This document shows positions 14,120 to 16,780 of a stretch of DNA of 16,780 nucleotides, one piece after another (the stretch's first letter is position 1; the number at the start of each line of letters is the position of its first letter). Origin of the DNA: JARLFX01 sp036404255 (GTDB lineage Bacteria; Acidobacteriota; Terriglobia; Terriglobales; Acidobacteriaceae); contig DASWOP010000176.1 in NCBI GenBank assembly GCA_036404255.1, positions 1-16,780 of the forward strand, given 5' to 3'. The notes below the pieces were generated by a model. It ran no database searches, was not told the DNA's origin, and was given only the letters and a program-made list of their open reading frames with translations. A program made the translations under genes and the position numbers.

Positions 14120-14974
14120 ATGTATCGCCCATCACTCGATCGCCCGGAGCCCCAGAAGGAGCAGCATGACACGCTGATCCTCTCGGATCTGCACCTTGGC
14201 TCTGAAATGAGCAGGGCACGGGAGGCAATCTACCTGCTGCAGTCGCTGGAGTATCGCCAGCTGATTCTGCTGGGCGATATCTTCTCTGACCTGAACTTCA
14301 GCCGACTGACTGGCGACCACTGGAAGTTCCTTGGCGCGCTGCGCAAACTCTCGAATCCAAAGCGGCAGGTGAAGGTCGTATGGGTGGAAGGCAATCACGA
14401 TGAGGGGCTCTCCAAGATCATGTCGCACCTGGTCGGCATTCCCGTGTACCAGCGCTATGTGTGGGAGTACCAGGGCAAGCGCCATCTGGCCATTCACGGC
14501 CACCAGTTTGACCGCTTTGTAAGCCGCAATCTGCTCATCAGCCGCATTGGGGTGGAGATATACCACTACCTGCAAATGATCGATAGCCCCGGCAAGTTCG
14601 TGACTCGTCACATGGACCGCTTCAACACGCGCTGGTTGCGGCTGACGGAAAAGGTGGCCAACGGCGCGCTGGCATACGCTAAAACAGGGCATGTGGATCG
14701 CGTCTTCTGCGGGCATACGCATGTGGCAGACGAGCGTACCAAGGATGGCGTGCAATACTTCAATACCGGCTCGTGGGTGGATGAGACCCCGACCTACATT
14801 ACGGTGTCTGAAGCAGGCGCAAGAATCAATATTTACGAAGGAGCTGCCGATGAATCCTCTGCTTACGATCGTTATTCCGGCCAGGAACGAGGCCTGGAAC
14901 CTGCCACGGCTGCTGACCTCTTTGAGCAGGCAGGACTACCCGCTCTTGCAGCATACGAAAGTGTACGTTGCTGA
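14120..14974 (+). CDS. Calcineurin-like metallophosphoesterase, LpxH-like
   Basis: A 284-aa metal-dependent phosphoesterase resembling UDP-2,3-diacylglucosamine diphosphatases (LpxH-type) of lipid A synthesis. All five metal-binding blocks are present: DLHLG (23-27), GDIF with Asp53, GNHD (91-94), HGHQFD (126-131) and GHTH (198-201), followed by NTGSW. The exact substrate is not proven; related enzymes act on other nucleotide or phosphate diesters. GAGAGGA lies four bases before the ATG. The last 45 or so residues are translated from DNA that in another frame encodes the start of the glycosyltransferase, a 125-bp overlap. This tail is therefore probably dispensable or the result of a lost stop codon. 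The 188-bp gap upstream shows no clear promoter. Confidence 0.88.
   Translation: MYRPSLDRPEPQKEQHDTLILSDLHLGSEMSRAREAIYLLQSLEYRQLILLGDIFSDLNFSRLTGDHWKFLGALRKLSNPKRQVKVVWVEGNHDEGLSKIMSHLVGIPVYQRYVWEYQGKRHLAIHGHQFDRFVSRNLLISRIGVEIYHYLQMIDSPGKFVTRHMDRFNTRWLRLTEKVANGALAYAKTGHVDRVFCGHTHVADERTKDGVQYFNTGSWVDETPTYITVSEAGARINIYEGAADESSAYDRYSGQERGLEPATAADLFEQAGLPALAAYESVRC
14838..14843 (+). promoter_or_regulatory. Ribosome binding site fixing the glycosyltransferase start
   Basis: AAGGAG, six bases before ATG. It lies inside the metallophosphoesterase frame and supports a real overlap of the two genes. Confidence 0.7.
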
Positions 14975-15614
14975 TGCGGACTCGACAGATAATACGGTTG
15001 CGGCGGCGCTGGCGTTCGCCGATAGGCTCAACATCACGGTTATCCCGGGCGGCCTGCCGTCTGTCGGGAGAAATTCGGGCGCAAGACTGGCTGATACTCG
15101 CTACGTACTCTTTCTTGATGCGGATGTAGAACTGCGCGACTGTACCTTGTTGCGCAGGGCGGTGGAGATGATGCAAGTGAGGGAACTGCATTGCCTTACC
15201 ACCAGCATCGGATGCACTTTTGGACTCTTCCGCGACGACCTGCTGTTTGCTGCGAATAACCTTGCCCAGCGCATCGGAAGCTGGGTAAAGCCGTTTGGCA
15301 CAGGGATGTTCCTGATGTTTGAGAAGGCGGAGTTTGACCTACTGGGCGGATTCAACGAACAGGCGCTCTATGCTGAAGATTATTTACTTACAAAGCAGAT
15401 CTCTGTGCGCCGCTTTGGTATTCTGCCGGGCAAGATCTACACGACTAATCGACGATTCCAGAAGATGGGACACGGGCGGATTGCCTTCATGTTTCTGCGT
15501 ACAGCGCTCAATACATGGAATCCCGGATACTTTTTGCGCGACCAGGGATATTGGAAGGAATCTGCCCCAATTACGCCTAAATTGGCGGGAAAAGCCGTTC
15601 GAGCACCGTTGTAG
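14850..15614 (+). CDS. Family 2 glycosyltransferase
   Basis: A 254-aa GT-A fold glycosyltransferase (GT2 group), transferring a sugar from a nucleotide donor, probably to a lipid or envelope glycan. It begins with the family start LLTIVIPARNEAWNLPRLL, then VYVADADSTDNT for the nucleotide. The metal-binding DxD-type motif is FLDAD (residues 88-92), and YAEDYLLTKQ carries the likely acidic catalytic pair. No strong membrane helix is present, so it is probably soluble or membrane-associated. The start is set by AAGGAG and the fit of the N-terminus. Its overlap with the LpxH-like gene implies cotranscription. It ends 62 bp before a strong terminator. Confidence 0.9.
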   Translation: MNPLLTIVIPARNEAWNLPRLLTSLSRQDYPLLQHTKVYVADADSTDNTVAAALAFADRLNITVIPGGLPSVGRNSGARLADTRYVLFLDADVELRDCTLLRRAVEMMQVRELHCLTTSIGCTFGLFRDDLLFAANNLAQRIGSWVKPFGTGMFLMFEKAEFDLLGGFNEQALYAEDYLLTKQISVRRFGILPGKIYTTNRRFQKMGHGRIAFMFLRTALNTWNPGYFLRDQGYWKESAPITPKLAGKAVRAPL

Positions 15615-15675
15615 GTTTTTGCACGTTTCACGGGTCCAAGACGGTGAATTTGACGGGCTACACGGTGCTAACCGC

Positions 15676-15720
15676 AAGGCCCCGGACGTTCGAGCGGCGA
15701 ACGTCCGGGGCCTTTTCTCT
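15676..15720 (+). terminator. Strong intrinsic terminator after the glycosyltransferase
   Basis: A perfect 17-bp stem (AAGGCCCCGGACGTTCG and its complement) closes a 5-nt AGCGG loop and is followed by TTTTCTCTTT. The T-run is on the plus-strand side, so it mainly stops the metallophosphoesterase-glycosyltransferase transcript. On the minus strand the stem follows within 10 bases of the surface-protein stop but lacks a good T-run, so it may act only as a weak end there. Confidence 0.9.
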
Positions 15721-16780
15721 TTATTGAACAATCAGCGTGTAGGGAAGCGTCTTGGTATTCGCCGTAACGCCATCGGTTGCGGTGATGGAGAAGGTGTATT
15801 GGCCTGCCGGGGTACCGTTCGGATTGGTTGTGCTGACCGGAGCCGAGCCGCCTTTACCGCAGCCGTTGCCGGCGGCGAGAAGGGCAAAGAGAAGGGCGAA
15901 GAGCCCGGCTCCCCGCAGCAGCCTGTGATTTCTGGCGCCAAAGAGCAACATGGCCAAGACCAGACCGAAGAGAATTACCAACGTCAGCATCCATGGACGA
16001 TGGAGATCCAATAGACCAATTCCTGCACCTAGGACGCGTGATGTCGTGGTAATCGTCAGCGTAAGCGGGGTAGCAGCGCCCAAGTTGACGCTCTTGCCCG
16101 GGCAGGCAACGCCAGTGACGTTCAGGCCTACGCAATTCACCGTAACCGTGCCGGTGTAGCCATTCACAGGCGTTACCGTCAGTACGATGTTGGCAGGGCT
16201 GCCAGCGCTTACTGTTACTGATGACGTGGGTGGTGTGCTGGTCAGGGTGTAGGAGGGCGTTGTGGTAGCAAGACCGGTGCCGGTCAACGTTGCCGTCAGA
16301 GCGGGATAGTAGATGCTGCTGGTAAGGACGGTTAGGGCTCCGGCGCGCGCACCTGTGGCCGTCGGGGTGAAGGTCACATTGATGGTGCAACTGGCTCCGC
16401 CTGCTAATGGAGTGCTCAGGCTGCAGGTGTTGAGTGTCGCGGCAAAGTCACCACTGACGGAAAAGCTGCCGATGGTCAGACTGGTCGGGGCGGTATTGGT
16501 GATGGTAAAGGTCTGCGCTGTGGAGGTAGAGCCCTGATTGATGCTGCCGAAGTTGGCTGTTGTGGGCGTGAGCGTCACCAGGGTGGATGCAACAGCAGCA
16601 CCGGTGCCGGTCAATGCAGCCGTCAACGAGGGATACGCGCTGCTGCCGGTGAGCACGGTCAGTGTGCCTGTGCGTGCGCCGAGGGCTGTTGGGGTGAAGG
16701 TGACGTTGATGGTGCAGCTGCTGTTTGCCGCAATTGGCGTGGTCAGGCTGCATGTTACGGGGGTTGCAGCAAAGTCACCG
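15721..16780 (-). CDS. Large Ig-like repeat surface protein, C-terminal part only
   Basis: The frame stays open to the window's right edge, so the N-terminus is missing. What is visible starts mid-repeat with GDFAATPVTCSL. A complete repeat follows (about 16587-16267) with NFGSINQGSTSTAQTFTITN, SGDFAAT, CSL, SCTINVTFTPTATGARAG and LTGTG; the period is 109 residues. This is the ASH/choice-of-anchor-D Ig-like family. A different beta-rich domain comes next (about 16257-16039), then two hydrophobic stretches (about 15993-15937 and 15912-15868), the second running into AAGNGCGKGG. A short tail PAGQYTFSITATDG to YTLIVQ resembles one more Ig strand set. It is probably exported and surface-anchored. 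Repeat-rich proteins of this kind are common in Acidobacteriota. Function unknown. Confidence 0.85.
   Translation of the reverse strand, partial: GDFAATPVTCSLTTPIAANSSCTINVTFTPTALGARTGTLTVLTGSSAYPSLTAALTGTGAAVASTLVTLTPTTANFGSINQGSTSTAQTFTITNTAPTSLTIGSFSVSGDFAATLNTCSLSTPLAGGASCTINVTFTPTATGARAGALTVLTSSIYYPALTATLTGTGLATTTPSYTLTSTPPTSSVTVSAGSPANIVLTVTPVNGYTGTVTVNCVGLNVTGVACPGKSVNLGAATPLTLTITTTSRVLGAGIGLLDLHRPWMLTLVILFGLVLAMLLFGARNHRLLRGAGLFALLFALLAAGNGCGKGGSAPVSTTNPNGTPAGQYTFSITATDGVTANTKTLPYTLIVQ

Noticed and set aside
14691..14849. Upstream extension of the glycosyltransferase
   Set aside because: The added residues come from the phosphoesterase gene out of frame and do not resemble a GT2 N-terminus. 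AAGGAG fixes the later ATG.

Overview
The window looks like part of the chromosome of an Acidobacteriota bacterium, probably class Terriglobia. This rests on three things: the GC-rich coding style with long antisense shadow frames, the Ig-like 'choice-of-anchor' surface protein at the right edge with its short hydrophobic tail, and the general character of the proteins. The taxonomic call is inference from protein character, not from a marker gene.

Positions 1-9700 (minus strand) hold the first part of a respiratory complex I (NADH:quinone oxidoreductase) operon. In transcription order it reads nuoA, nuoC, nuoD, two unrecognised genes, nuoE, nuoF, a DsbA-like exported thioredoxin-fold gene, nuoG, and nuoH cut by the window's left edge. 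A good sigma70-type promoter (TTGACA, 17 bp, TAAAGT) lies just upstream of nuoA. Several junctions overlap stop and start codons (TAGTG, TAATG, GTGA), so translation is probably coupled. Two things are unusual. nuoB, normally between nuoA and nuoC, is absent. Three non-nuo genes sit inside the operon: an A+T-richer secreted protein of unknown function, a 114-aa unknown starting at TTG, and the DsbA-like protein.

Positions 9640-10650 hold a 316-bp intergenic stretch with four consecutive small hairpins. It is followed on the plus strand by an unknown 128-aa protein and an overlapping thiS gene whose product ends Gly-Gly-Gly-Cys instead of the usual Gly-Gly.

Positions 10650-13931 (minus strand) hold, in transcription order, a PaaI-type hotdog thioesterase, pdxS and pdxT (the two subunits of the glutamine-dependent pyridoxal phosphate synthase), and a solitary heme-copper oxidase subunit III protein. 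Short GC-rich hairpin repeats lie in two of the gaps.

Positions 14120-15720 (plus strand) hold a calcineurin-like metallophosphoesterase resembling UDP-2,3-diacylglucosamine diphosphatases and a family 2 glycosyltransferase. The two overlap by 125 bp and end at a very strong intrinsic terminator. Envelope or surface glycan synthesis is the likely theme.

Positions 15721-16780 (minus strand) hold the C-terminal part of a large repetitive Ig-like surface protein that continues beyond the window.
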